Source: Cyclobacteriaceae bacterium | GTDB taxonomy: Bacteria > Bacteroidota > Bacteroidia > Cytophagales > Cyclobacteriaceae | Assembly: GCA_025455225.1 (NCBI GenBank) | Contig: JALOMY010000004.1 | Span: 1 to 30,181 of the forward strand | Length of the DNA stretch: 30,181 nucleotides | Direction of reading: 5' to 3' | Shown here: positions 8,058-16,242 of the stretch, piece by piece | How the letters are laid out: each line of letters begins with the position of its first letter | Position numbering within the stretch: position 1 is the first letter of the stretch | The notes under the pieces: generated by a model | Databases searched by the model: none | Told to the model about the DNA's origin: nothing | Seen by the model: only the letters and a program-made list of their open reading frames with translations | Position numbers and translations under genes: made by a program

Positions 8058-9233
8058 ATGAAACCCAAAACAAATCACGCACATTTCATCTCAATTATTT
8101 TCATCCTCAGTTGTGCATCCATACCCAAAGAGATTACCGATGCAACGTGCCACGAATCTGCCATTCAGAATCAATCCTATTCGCGTTCAGACGAGGTGCA
8201 CAAAGCTTTGGTAAAACTCGTTGAATCGGGTGTTCCGGGTGTAGCTGTAAGTATTTATTCAAATGAAGGCTGGTGGTCGGATGCTACCGGGTATGCCCGA
8301 ATTGAAGATCAAACACCCATGAAATCCTGCCACCTGCATTACCTCCAAAGCATTTCCAAAACGTATGTGGCTGTTGCCGTACTTAAGCTCTTCGAACAAG
8401 GTAAGATTGATCTGGATGCCGCAATTACCAGGTATTTACCGGATACCATCAGTCAGTATGTAACCCGGGCAGAAGAAATATCCGTGCGCATGCTGCTGAA
8501 TCATACTTCAGGAATCGCGGAATACAATTTCGCCCCGAAATACGTCAGTTACTTACTGCAACATCCGAATCATCGCTTTAACCCTATGGACTATCTTGGA
8601 TATATTAAAGGCAAGCCTCTTGATTTTGAGCCGGGAAGTCGTTATTCCTATCGAAATACCAACTATGTACTTCTTGCCTTAATGACCGATGCTATAACCG
8701 GTGATCACGCCAAATTCATTACCGAAACAATCTTTAATCCTCTCGGACTCACTCAAACCTATTATCGTGCAGAAGACGGTTATCTTACCTATCCGCAATT
8801 AATCAATGCGTACTGGGATCGTTACAGTGACGGCATTATTGAAAATGCATCGGAAATGCAACGTACCAACGTGGCTTCCATGATCGGTGATGATGGTATA
8901 GTAACCACGCCTATGGAAGCCGTCAAATTTCTCAAAGGGTTGATGGAAGGCAAACTGGTTTCTCTCACAACCCTGGATATGATGCAGCAATGGGTTACCG
9001 ACAGACAAGGTAAACCACGATATGGACTAGGTTTAAGCTATATTAAAATAATAGGCCAGGAAGGAATGGGGCACAGCGGTGGCGGCATCGGTGCCGGATG
9101 CGAACTATACTACTTTCCAAAAAAGAATGTCTTTGTATTTACCGGCATAAACCTCGGCACGGTTACCGATAGTCCCATTCATGCACAGGCTGAGGAAGCA
9201 CGCGAAGCTTTGTATGAAGCGATTCTAAACTAA
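8058..9233 (+). CDS. Serine hydrolase of the class C beta-lactamase / S12 peptidase family, probable lipoprotein
   Basis: This 391-residue protein has the penicillin-binding-protein-like fold shared by class C beta-lactamases, D-aminopeptidases and esterases. The catalytic SxxK is SISK (98-101), the second motif is YRN in RYSYRNTNYVLL (about 199-205), and the third motif HSG lies in GHSGGGIGAG near 338. A hydrophobic segment followed by ILSCAS puts a lipobox-like cysteine at residue 19, so export and lipid anchoring are likely. A true beta-lactamase is only one option; many such Bacteroidota proteins are peptidases or esterases acting on cell wall or small amides, so resistance should not be assumed. 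Last gene of the LytTR run. Confidence 0.88.
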   Translation: MKPKTNHAHFISIIFILSCASIPKEITDATCHESAIQNQSYSRSDEVHKALVKLVESGVPGVAVSIYSNEGWWSDATGYARIEDQTPMKSCHLHYLQSISKTYVAVAVLKLFEQGKIDLDAAITRYLPDTISQYVTRAEEISVRMLLNHTSGIAEYNFAPKYVSYLLQHPNHRFNPMDYLGYIKGKPLDFEPGSRYSYRNTNYVLLALMTDAITGDHAKFITETIFNPLGLTQTYYRAEDGYLTYPQLINAYWDRYSDGIIENASEMQRTNVASMIGDDGIVTTPMEAVKFLKGLMEGKLVSLTTLDMMQQWVTDRQGKPRYGLGLSYIKIIGQEGMGHSGGGIGAGCELYYFPKKNVFVFTGINLGTVTDSPIHAQAEEAREALYEAILN

Positions 9234-9292
9234 TCTGTGAAGTGAACCCTAAGACAATAAATTGCATAAGTAGCTTCATGTCAATTCAACCA

Positions 9293-9667
9293 TCAGGGTG
9301 AATTCGGTCTTCTCCCGCGGTGAAATTCGCGCAATTGGCTTAACTGTTCTTCAGAAAGAATGGGTTTTAATTTTACCTCAAAGGAATCAATCAAGGTTTT
9401 AACCTGTATACCTGTTTGTTCCTGAAGGGAATCGATCTTGTCCATGGTTTCCTCGAGCAATGGCCGCATTTGCCGTGCCTGATCAGGATTAGCATCGGCA
9501 ACTTCCAGAATTCTTTGAATAAAGGCTTCCCTCCCCTCATGCTTCCAGCTTTGAGGTTGCTTGCGTACCTCACGGCCAACAAGGCTAACCGATAATGCAC
9601 CCAACAATACTCCGATTACCAGGGTTATACTTATGATAAGTAAGGCTCTTTTTCTTTCCGTTGTCAT
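9293..9667 (-). CDS. Membrane-anchored periplasmic protein, Spy/CpxP-like
   Basis: This 124-residue protein has one N-terminal membrane segment (about 8-30) after a short basic stretch, leaving a helical charged domain in the periplasm. The helical region (about 40-115), with ILEVADANPDQARQMRPLLEETMDKIDSLQEQ and a closing ILSEEQLSQLREFHRGRR, resembles the Spy/CpxP/CnrX-type periplasmic sensors that are built of long helices with an LTxxQ-like segment. No exact LTxxQ is present, so the family call is tentative. It is the third gene of the sigma factor operon, two bases after the membrane anti-sigma candidate, which suggests a periplasmic sensing role as in CnrYXH-type systems. Confidence 0.7.
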   Translation of the reverse strand: MTTERKRALLIISITLVIGVLLGALSVSLVGREVRKQPQSWKHEGREAFIQRILEVADANPDQARQMRPLLEETMDKIDSLQEQTGIQVKTLIDSFEVKLKPILSEEQLSQLREFHRGRRPNSP

Positions 9668-9669
9668 GA

Positions 9670-10092
9670 TTAATCCGGTAAGTTATCGTACACATCTATT
9701 GAAAATACATCTTGTTCTCTATCAGTTTCCAGGCCAAATAACGCACGCAGACTCAGTTCATCTGAAAGCACCAGGTTGGCAATTATCAATGCCACAATGA
9801 TTCCAATTACAAGAACCTGATACTTTTTAAAGAAAAACAGAATCTGGTAATCTAAATCCTTTGCGCGTTGCCTTAACATATTCATGATACGCTCGGCAAA
9901 AAAAGGTCCGAATGTATCAGGCTCCTTTCTATTTAAGGCATTCCGTATCCGTTGGTATTGATCGCAATTTCTGCGAAATACAAAATCAGCCTGAATAGTT
10001 GATGTAAGCAGTTGTTGTTCGGCAGGAGTAACAGCTGAATCAAACGATTTCAATAGCAAGGGTTCGAGTTCGCGTACTTTCTGATCCATCAT
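9670..10092 (-). CDS. Single-span membrane protein, probable anti-sigma factor
   Basis: This 140-residue protein has a cytoplasmic helical N-terminal part (1-88), one membrane span (about 92-109, VLVIGIIVALIIANLVL) and a short outside tail. Its start codon overlaps the ECF sigma factor stop codon by four bases (ATGA), so translation is coupled and stoichiometry set. That position and topology are those of a membrane anti-sigma factor. There is no zinc-binding HxxxCxxC motif, so it is not a ZAS-type protein, and I do not recognise a named family. Function is inferred from context. Confidence 0.72.
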   Translation of the reverse strand: MMDQKVRELEPLLLKSFDSAVTPAEQQLLTSTIQADFVFRRNCDQYQRIRNALNRKEPDTFGPFFAERIMNMLRQRAKDLDYQILFFFKKYQVLVIGIIVALIIANLVLSDELSLRALFGLETDREQDVFSIDVYDNLPD

Positions 10093-10610
10093 TTTACAGT
10101 TTCAACCAGGACACTCCGTATTTCCTGTTGTGCCTGAATTAATCGATCCAAAACAACAGATTTAGAAACTTCAAGAATTTCACTGATCTCATCAACAGAA
10201 TACCCTTCCATAAGCCGCAAGACAATTACTATCCGAAGATCCGGATCCATGCGATTGAATACATAATTGAATATCTCGTATTTGTCCATTGGATATTCAG
10301 CACTCTTAATCGCCTCGACAGGATCATCTTTCCGATGACCCATATGCTTGCTTCTATTTTTCAATTTGGGAATTACCAGCTGAACTGCCTTTCTTACTAA
10401 ATATTGAAAGAATGCCTGTTCATGATCAAGCTTTTTCAAGGATGCATAGGCCTGTAAGTAAACTTCCTGCCCAACATCTTCTGCTTCCTGTGTTGGACCC
10501 AGCAGGGAACGCAATATTCCCGCCACTTTACCTTCACTTTCCGTAACCAGTTGCCTGAATGAATCAAGATCTCCTTCTTTAGCCCGATTAAAAATTCGCT
10601 GATCCATCAT
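10089..10610 (-). CDS. ECF-type RNA polymerase sigma factor
   Basis: This 173-residue protein has the two-domain architecture of extracytoplasmic-function sigma factors. Region 2 (about 10-85) includes EAEDVGQEVYLQAYASL, which binds RNA polymerase and the -10 element; region 4 (about 115-165) is a helix-turn-helix with RIVIVLRLMEGYSVDEISEILEVSKSVVLDRL. No region 1 or 3 is present. It is first in a leftward three-gene operon with a membrane anti-sigma candidate and a periplasmic helical protein, a layout for envelope-stress control. The first 12 coding bases are identical to those of the next gene. No clear autoregulatory promoter could be seen in the 68-base gap upstream. Confidence 0.92.
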   Translation of the reverse strand: MMDQRIFNRAKEGDLDSFRQLVTESEGKVAGILRSLLGPTQEAEDVGQEVYLQAYASLKKLDHEQAFFQYLVRKAVQLVIPKLKNRSKHMGHRKDDPVEAIKSAEYPMDKYEIFNYVFNRMDPDLRIVIVLRLMEGYSVDEISEILEVSKSVVLDRLIQAQQEIRSVLVETVK

Positions 10611-10678
10611 AATCTTACCAACCTGAAGGTACAGGGTTTCTGACGTTCGAATAATGATTTTTATCGAAGTATGATCAT

Positions 10679-13108
10679 TTATTCATCTTTCTTCCAACTC
10701 CAGCCTAAACTGCCTAACAACACAACAATCAATATCCAGGACGAGGCCATTGTGATTTTATTGCCGATGTTATAGGCATCAGGATCAAAAGTAAATTCAA
10801 TGGTATGATTTCCAGCCGGAACTTCCAGTGCCCGGAGAACATAGTTCGCCCTGAGTATATTTACTTCCACCCCATCCAGGGTAGCCCTCCAACCTTTTGG
10901 GTAATAAATTTCCGAGAATACTGCGAGGCTGTTAACGGAAGTCGTTGCCTCGTATTTAAGCCGATTTGGTGCATGACTGGTCAGGCGAATGGATGATGAA
11001 CTGTCGTAGGCAACCGGGTTCAGTTTAAATTGAGAACCATCTACCACGGCCTGATACTTGGAATTAATCGAACAGGTAGTGCTTAACTCCTCATTGGCTG
11101 AATTTACTTCTTTCACTTCGCGTACAAACCAGGCGCTTCCGTTTGCCTCACGGTTTGGTATTACATTTTCACGATTCTGACCATACATCAGGTACTTCGT
11201 GTTCAACATATTAAGCGTTGAGTAAGAACTGAAATCGAATGTACCTTCTTGCGCATTCGCAATTAACGACTCAAGTTCCTTTACTATACATGAATCATAC
11301 AAATCCTGATACCGCCTGATCTTGGCACCGTGGTAACCGCCAACAGAATTATGATAATACGATGTGAGCGCATCACTCATAGTACCATTAATATTCATTA
11401 CCCGGAAATAACTGGTATCCGCCAAGACTTGCTGGTCGCCTGCACTGAGTGCTATACCGGCATTGCGGTTTTTCCGCTGGTAATTGCTGGCTGAAAAATA
11501 CCTGCGATCAACCACCGCCAGGTCAATCAAGACGAAGAAGATAATGAAAGCATAAAAACCGGATGCCGATATCTTACGATAGAGTTCGAAGTACAGGCCA
11601 ATAAATACAACCGTAATAAACACCAGCGACCGAAGGGCATCGCCCCGCATCAAACTTCTTCGCTCATCGCGTAAAGCTTCCAAAAACCAGGCGGGCATTC
11701 CGGATTCTCCTTCCTTCAAAAATCCAAACATGCCGGCTCCCAGAATAACCAGTACGCATAATCCTCCGACAGAGGCAAAAATGATCTTCAATTTTTTCTT
11801 TAACGCTGGTGTGGTAGGTTGATTCATCCATGCCTGCAGACCCAACATACCCAGAAGCGGCATGGAGAACAAAACAATAATTATGGCAAAGGTTACAGAA
11901 CGGAATTTATTATACCCCGGAAAATAATCGAACATCAAATAGTTGAAACCCGCAAAGTTGTCGCCCCAGGTAAGTACCACAGCAAGGGCACTAAGCGGCA
12001 CCAGCCACCAACTGTATTTACGTTCGGCAAATACAATTCCGGCAATAAAAAGAAAGAAAATGATTGCGCCTGCATAATAGGGAGCCGATAAAGACTGAGG
12101 TCCCCAATAAGCCGGATGCGCCATTTGACGAGGATCATATTGAATACCCTGACCATTGAGTGCTTTACGAAGTTCCCCTTTCTCATCTTCAAAAAGATTT
12201 TGCATGCTTGATCCACCATAGAAGTTGGGAATAAGCAGGGTCATGGGTTCAAGTATGCCATTGCTGTACTCAAAGGCATAGTCTTTACGTAAGCCATCAG
12301 AAGGTATCGCTCCGGGTTTCACCAGGTCGGATTTACCCCGGATGGTGTAAGCACTGTATTCATTGATTGCCCATAACGGTCCGAAAAAGGTAGCAGCACC
12401 TAAAAGAGCAGCAGGAATCAGTAACGCTACATCGGTGATTAAGTCTTTGATTTTACCTTGTCGGATGGCGTAAATCAGCTGTACCAATCCGTACGCCAAT
12501 ACAATTAAAAGCAAGTAGTACGTAATTTGAAGGTGATTCTCCCGGAGATGCAAGGCCAAACCGGTTGAAGTAATTCCCAAACCCAGAATGCGCTTGCCTG
12601 AAAAGACCAGGTGTATACCGGCCATAACAAGAGGCATAAAAGCAATTGCACCAATCCGTGCATTGTGGCCGGCAGTAAAACCAATAATAATATACGAGGA
12701 TAAGCCAAAAGCAAGTGCACCCGCAATAGCCAGGTATGGATTGATTCTGAAACTCAATAATAAAATATAGTAGCAAAGAAATGCGAGGTAAAGATTGGCT
12801 ACCGGATGAGGCAACCCAAACGAAAGAATTTGCTTCAGTTTTATGATGGCTTGATTATCCCACTGAACATTGACCAGGTAGGCTGGCATTCCGCTGAACA
12901 TCGAAGGCGACCATAATCCCTCCTCCCCGGTCTTATCACGATAATCATGTAAAGCTTTGGCAGCCCCTATCGATTGGGTGATATCATGCTGATTGAGTAC
13001 CTTATTCTCGAAAAAGACCGGGCTGAAGAAAAATACGGTAACCAACAGGAAAACACCGATTGCGACAATATGGGGGAAGATCTGAGCGGTGAAATTGATT
13101 TTTTTCAT
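10679..13108 (-). CDS. YfhO-family multi-span membrane protein
   Basis: This 809-residue inner-membrane protein belongs to the YfhO family of GT-C-like glycosyltransferases. The N-terminal half has about ten to twelve hydrophobic spans from residue 10 onward, with the early periplasmic loop FENKVLNQHDITQSIG (about 33-48), where the Asp corresponds to the catalytic acidic residue region of GT-C enzymes, and SGMPAYLVN nearby. A periplasmic domain (about 520-775) ends in the beta strands ALEVPAGNHTIEFTFDP, then a last span and a basic tail. In Firmicutes YfhO modifies lipoteichoic acid; in Bacteroidota the acceptor is unknown. It is monocistronic, with the sigma factor operon starting 68 bases downstream. 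Confidence 0.88.
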   Translation of the reverse strand: MKKINFTAQIFPHIVAIGVFLLVTVFFFSPVFFENKVLNQHDITQSIGAAKALHDYRDKTGEEGLWSPSMFSGMPAYLVNVQWDNQAIIKLKQILSFGLPHPVANLYLAFLCYYILLLSFRINPYLAIAGALAFGLSSYIIIGFTAGHNARIGAIAFMPLVMAGIHLVFSGKRILGLGITSTGLALHLRENHLQITYYLLLIVLAYGLVQLIYAIRQGKIKDLITDVALLIPAALLGAATFFGPLWAINEYSAYTIRGKSDLVKPGAIPSDGLRKDYAFEYSNGILEPMTLLIPNFYGGSSMQNLFEDEKGELRKALNGQGIQYDPRQMAHPAYWGPQSLSAPYYAGAIIFFLFIAGIVFAERKYSWWLVPLSALAVVLTWGDNFAGFNYLMFDYFPGYNKFRSVTFAIIIVLFSMPLLGMLGLQAWMNQPTTPALKKKLKIIFASVGGLCVLVILGAGMFGFLKEGESGMPAWFLEALRDERRSLMRGDALRSLVFITVVFIGLYFELYRKISASGFYAFIIFFVLIDLAVVDRRYFSASNYQRKNRNAGIALSAGDQQVLADTSYFRVMNINGTMSDALTSYYHNSVGGYHGAKIRRYQDLYDSCIVKELESLIANAQEGTFDFSSYSTLNMLNTKYLMYGQNRENVIPNREANGSAWFVREVKEVNSANEELSTTCSINSKYQAVVDGSQFKLNPVAYDSSSSIRLTSHAPNRLKYEATTSVNSLAVFSEIYYPKGWRATLDGVEVNILRANYVLRALEVPAGNHTIEFTFDPDAYNIGNKITMASSWILIVVLLGSLGWSWKKDE

Positions 13109-13177
13109 AACAGAGGTTAACCCGGCAATTATAGGAAGTATAAACGAATTAAGACGAGTAAAACCAACTTTTCAAAT

Positions 13178-13447
13178 ATGCTGGGCGGATTTCTAAGGCA
13201 GATGAACGAAACCATTAAGTATAACCGGGAATTGCTCAAAAATAACCGGCATAAACCTTTTGAAAAGAAGTCCCGAAAAACGATTACAGTTTCACCTACT
13301 CAAGATCCTGTTGAAGTTAATGGAGATGACCTGAAAAACATTCGAAAAATGAAGATCCGTGAACGAATCCGGGAAGATGGTTTAACCGTAATTCTTTTGA
13401 CAGGTGTTGTATTGATCACCTGGCTGCTGATGAGCCTACCCTGGTAA
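13178..13447 (+). CDS. Small single-span membrane protein of unknown function
   Basis: This 89-residue protein has a basic, charged N-terminal part (KYNRELLKNNRHKPFEKKSRK, written here in part, around residues 14-34), a middle acidic segment and a C-terminal membrane span (about 69-87, LTVILLTGVVLITWLLM) close to the end, so most of it lies in the cytoplasm. No named family recognised. An internal Met at residue 9 is an alternative start. It is divergent from the YfhO gene with a 69-base gap and convergent with tauE/safE, 8 bases apart. Similar small charged proteins with one C-terminal span are common in Bacteroidota genomes. Confidence 0.7.
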   Translation: MLGGFLRQMNETIKYNRELLKNNRHKPFEKKSRKTITVSPTQDPVEVNGDDLKNIRKMKIRERIREDGLTVILLTGVVLITWLLMSLPW

Positions 13448-13455
13448 CGGTTTGA

Positions 13456-14193
13456 TTAAAAAAGATGATCCTTAAGAATATTTATTCCGGCTATCAGAAT
13501 CAACACAGCCGTTATCCGTTTAATTAAAACGGGATTTAATCGCCTGGCACCAATACGTGAACCAATTTGCCCTCCGATTAATACCGAGATCATCAGAGGT
13601 CCAATAAACTTAAAATCTATTTCTGCCTGTTGTGCAAACTGCCCAAGTAACCCGCTGATTGAATTAACCAGGATGAAAAAACTAGCCAATGCTGATATTT
13701 TTTTTGCGTTGTCCCAATTCATCAGATGAAGCAGGGGCGCCAGAAAAATTCCTCCGCCAATACTTACGAGGCCCGAAAGCAATCCGATTCCTGCTCCCAG
13801 GCTGATGTTAACCATAGTATTGGAGGAGCGAATGGTTGCTGGTTGACCAGGTTTATACCACAGAAAGAAAGCTGCAACCACCAATGCTGAACCGAGTATG
13901 ATAAAAAAAGTGCCTTCTTCAAGTTTATAATAGCCACCTATAAAAGCCAGGGGTACACTGGCCAGCACAAACGGCAAACTTTTCTTTAGATCAAGATAGC
14001 CTTCCCGATAAAAGATATAGGTACCACCAGTAACAACTATAATGTTGCATACTAAGGCTGCCGGTTTAAGTACCAGGTAACTCACTCCGGCTACGGCCAT
14101 CAATGCCAGGTAACTGGATCCTCCTCCAAAACCCACCGATGCATAGACCAGAGCAATGAGAAAGAAATTAATCAGAAGAAAATAATAGGGCAC
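13456..14193 (-). CDS. TauE/SafE-family anion (sulfite/sulfonate) exporter
   Basis: This 245-residue inner-membrane protein has two repeats of about four spans, each opening with a glycine-rich motif: ASVGFGGGSSYLALMAVAGVS (about 18-38, shortened here) and SGLVSIGGGIFLAPLLH (about 140-156). That is the TauE/SafE pattern; members export sulfite, sulfoacetate or related anions, and some may import. It lies five bases after moaA in the same operon and within the molybdenum-cofactor island; sulfite handling would fit a molybdenum sulfite oxidase elsewhere, but that is inference. Confidence 0.88.
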   Translation of the reverse strand: MPYYFLLINFFLIALVYASVGFGGGSSYLALMAVAGVSYLVLKPAALVCNIIVVTGGTYIFYREGYLDLKKSLPFVLASVPLAFIGGYYKLEEGTFFIILGSALVVAAFFLWYKPGQPATIRSSNTMVNISLGAGIGLLSGLVSIGGGIFLAPLLHLMNWDNAKKISALASFFILVNSISGLLGQFAQQAEIDFKFIGPLMISVLIGGQIGSRIGARRLNPVLIKRITAVLILIAGINILKDHLF

Positions 14194-14198
14194 GTAAA

Positions 14199-15200
14199 TT
14201 AACCTCCAATGGTTGACATGGATTCGGATACAGGTATATTATTTTTACGTAATGCTTCGGCCTCAAATCCATCCTTTGGTCGTTGTCTGAAAGATTCCAT
14301 TAAGGCATTTTTCAATTCATTATCATCAACACCTTTGCGCATCAGATCACGAATGTTAAGAACACCTGCATCATACAGGCAAGTTTTAAGAACCCCTTGT
14401 GCGGTTATGCGAATGCGGTTGCAGGTTCCGCAAAATGTACGACTGAAGGCAGCTATGATTCCCAGATCACCCTGGTACCCGGGAATCTTGTAATGGTATG
14501 CGGTTGAGTTGGCCGGGTCAGCTATTTTTTGTATTTCCGGATAATGAGACTTCAGGTAATCAAAAATTTTGCGGTACGTCCAGGTTAATGTTGTGTAATG
14601 ATTGCCTTCTCCATTGAACGGCATTTCTTCGATAAACCTTACTGAGATATCCTTGTCTTTTGATAATTCTGCTAACGGAATAATATCATCAATATTCTTT
14701 CCTTCCATCACCACGGCATTGATCTTAACCGGTATGCCATTATCGATCAATTGGTTCAGAGTGTCCATTACATTTCCGAATTCATCTCTTCGTGTAATTA
14801 TCCGGAAACGATCCTGATTAAGCGTATCGAGACTTAGGTTCACTGAGGCAATTCCGAGTTCTTTAAGTTCCTTTACATAAGGTGCTGTAAACACACCATT
14901 GGTTGTAATATGCACATCGCGAATACCGGGTATTGCAACAATTTTATGGATCAAGTTCATTAAGTCCCTGCGCACAAACGGTTCGCCACCGGTAAGCCGT
15001 ACTTTGGTAATACCCATTTGGGCCAGAAGTGTAATAAGCCGTTCGATCTCTTCGAATGTGAGAAGTTGCTTCTTGGGCAAATAGCGAATTCCTTCCTCAG
15101 GCATGCAATAAAAACATCTGAGGTTGCATCGGTCAGTCACTGCCAGCCTTACATAATTAAGCTGGCGTCCATGATTATCGTACAATGCAGCTGGGCCCAT
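14199..15200 (-). CDS. moaA: GTP 3',8-cyclase MoaA
   Basis: MoaA is a radical-SAM enzyme that with MoaC turns GTP into cyclic pyranopterin monophosphate, the first step of molybdenum cofactor synthesis. The 333-residue protein has the radical-SAM cluster motif C25-NLR-C29-FY-C32, the GGEPF segment (70-74) and LSLDTLN. The second cluster motif FCGTCNRIRITAQGVLKTC gives C-x2-C-x13-C near residues 260-277, and the C-terminus ends with the conserved double glycine (STIGG) that is needed for GTP turnover. It is first in a moaA-tauE leftward unit and divergent from moaE. Confidence 0.97.
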   Translation of the reverse strand: MGPAALYDNHGRQLNYVRLAVTDRCNLRCFYCMPEEGIRYLPKKQLLTFEEIERLITLLAQMGITKVRLTGGEPFVRRDLMNLIHKIVAIPGIRDVHITTNGVFTAPYVKELKELGIASVNLSLDTLNQDRFRIITRRDEFGNVMDTLNQLIDNGIPVKINAVVMEGKNIDDIIPLAELSKDKDISVRFIEEMPFNGEGNHYTTLTWTYRKIFDYLKSHYPEIQKIADPANSTAYHYKIPGYQGDLGIIAAFSRTFCGTCNRIRITAQGVLKTCLYDAGVLNIRDLMRKGVDDNELKNALMESFRQRPKDGFEAEALRKNNIPVSESMSTIGG

Positions 15201-15369
15201 GCTGGAAAGATATTAATTCCCCTTGGCAGAAAACACAGGATTGATAAAAATTACGTCTACGGCCGGCAGAACACAGCAACCGGAATGTTTGTTTGAGGTA
15301 TTTTTAACCGCATCCACATTTCTATCGAAGGATAAAAACTGTTCTGTTATCCATTCAGAAACGATTTTC

Positions 15370-15399
15370 TTGGATTTTGGCGCACATTGTTTTACTTTG
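15370..15399 (+). promoter_or_regulatory. Probable promoter of moaE
   Basis: TTG at 15370-15372, a 19-base spacer and TTACTTTG at 15392-15399 (seven of eight to TAnnTTTG) lie 38 bases before the moaE start codon. The divergent gap 15201-15437 holds nothing else that I can support. Confidence 0.55.
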
Positions 15400-15437
15400 A
15401 ATCATCCTTCCAAATTTCTTCTTAAGATCCATAAAGA

Positions 15438-15869
15438 ATGATTAAAATTACTGAAAAGCCCATCGACATTCAGAAAGTGATTGGCACCGTCTCCAGCCTG
15501 GGTGCTGGGGCCGTGAATGTCTTTATCGGAACTGTGCGAAACAACGCCCACGGCAAAAATGTAGTATGGCTTGAATATGAAGCCTACGAATCCATGGCCG
15601 TATCTGAAATCCGTAAAATTATTGATGAAGCTACCCAACGCTGGTCCATCCTGGGTTCGGCTGTTAGCCACCGTGTAGGCACCTTAAAACCCGGTGAAGT
15701 TTCCGTTGTGGTTGCTGTGTCAACACCTCACCGTAAAGATTCCTTTGAAGCGTGTCAATACATCATCGACACGGTAAAAGAAAAAGTCCCCATCTGGAAA
15801 AAAGAAATTTTCGAAGATGGGGAAGAATGGGTTTCAGCCCAGCCCAATATGGCTAAGACTTATAACTGA
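15438..15869 (+). CDS. moaE: Molybdopterin synthase catalytic subunit MoaE
   Basis: MoaE with thiocarboxylated MoaD inserts the two dithiolene sulfurs into precursor Z to give molybdopterin. The 143-residue protein has the family length and motifs: GAVNVFIGTVRNNAHGKNV (about 24-42), LEYEAYESMA (about 45-54), HRVGTLKPGEVSVVV (about 77-91), and the active-site segment VPIWKKEIFEDGEEWV (about 117-132) with two adjacent lysines. No moaD is adjacent on either side. Its last ten bases overlap, on the other strand, a 41-residue membrane-peptide reading frame. Confidence 0.96.
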   Translation: MIKITEKPIDIQKVIGTVSSLGAGAVNVFIGTVRNNAHGKNVVWLEYEAYESMAVSEIRKIIDEATQRWSILGSAVSHRVGTLKPGEVSVVVAVSTPHRKDSFEACQYIIDTVKEKVPIWKKEIFEDGEEWVSAQPNMAKTYN

Positions 15870-15985
15870 TTAAACAGTACAATCGCGGTTGTTACCAGCG
15901 ATACGCCAAGAAACATTCCCGTTAACACCAATACCATCAGGTCCCGGTTAATCGGGTTAATTTGAGATTTCATTGCAGGTTTCAT
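15860..15985 (-). CDS. Small single-span membrane peptide (41 aa), candidate
   Basis: A 41-codon frame from ATG at 15985 to TAA at 15860 encodes a peptide with a charged polar start (MKPAMKSQINPINRD) and a clean hydrophobic span of about 23 residues (LMVLVLTGMFLGVSLVTTAIVLF) ending NQL. Composition and topology are of a real small membrane protein, and the region would otherwise be unexplained, but so short a frame can arise by chance. It converges with moaE and overlaps its last ten bases; the moaE terminator lies upstream of its start, so it may be transcribed antisense to the moaE 3' region. No promoter was identified with confidence. Confidence 0.5.
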   Translation of the reverse strand: MKPAMKSQINPINRDLMVLVLTGMFLGVSLVTTAIVLFNQL

Positions 15986-16005
15986 AAGCCGGAAAAATTA
16001 TAGAC

Positions 16006-16042
16006 AGCACTAAGGTACATCAATCCTTAGTGCTTTTTTTTT
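16006..16042 (+). terminator. Rho-independent terminator downstream of moaE
   Basis: A ten-base-pair stem AGCACTAAGG (16006-16015) with CCTTAGTGCT (16025-16034) closes a nine-base loop and runs into eight further T residues. It lies 136 bases past the moaE stop, so the moaE transcript probably includes the antisense of the 41-residue peptide gene. Confidence 0.9.
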
Positions 16043-16219
16043 GCAGGTAAGGAATTGATTTGTTACCCGTATCAGCATAAAAAACAAAACCCGGGTTAAA
16101 TGTTCTCTTCACTAATCAGTTTTCTTTTTACCCATTGGATGTGAACGAATTACACGTTACCGGTTAATCAGAAACGAAAAAATAAATGAACTGCCGGGTT
16201 ATAATTTTCTTACCTGCAA
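16041..16219. repeat. Spaced 11-base perfect inverted repeat
   Basis: TTGCAGGTAAG at 16041-16051 is exactly inverted as CTTACCTGCAA at 16209-16219, flanking a gene-free 157-base stretch between the moaE terminator and mobA. Meaning unknown; chance cannot be excluded. Confidence 0.4.
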
Positions 16220-16242
16220 CCGATACCGGAAAATTTACTTTT

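Noticed and set aside
8058..9233. Antibiotic resistance beta-lactamase
   Set aside because: The motifs are those of the wide S12 serine hydrolase family and do not identify a drug-hydrolysing enzyme.
15223..15441. Possible moaD between moaA and moaE
   Set aside because: The frame has no ubiquitin-like pattern and does not end in Gly-Gly.
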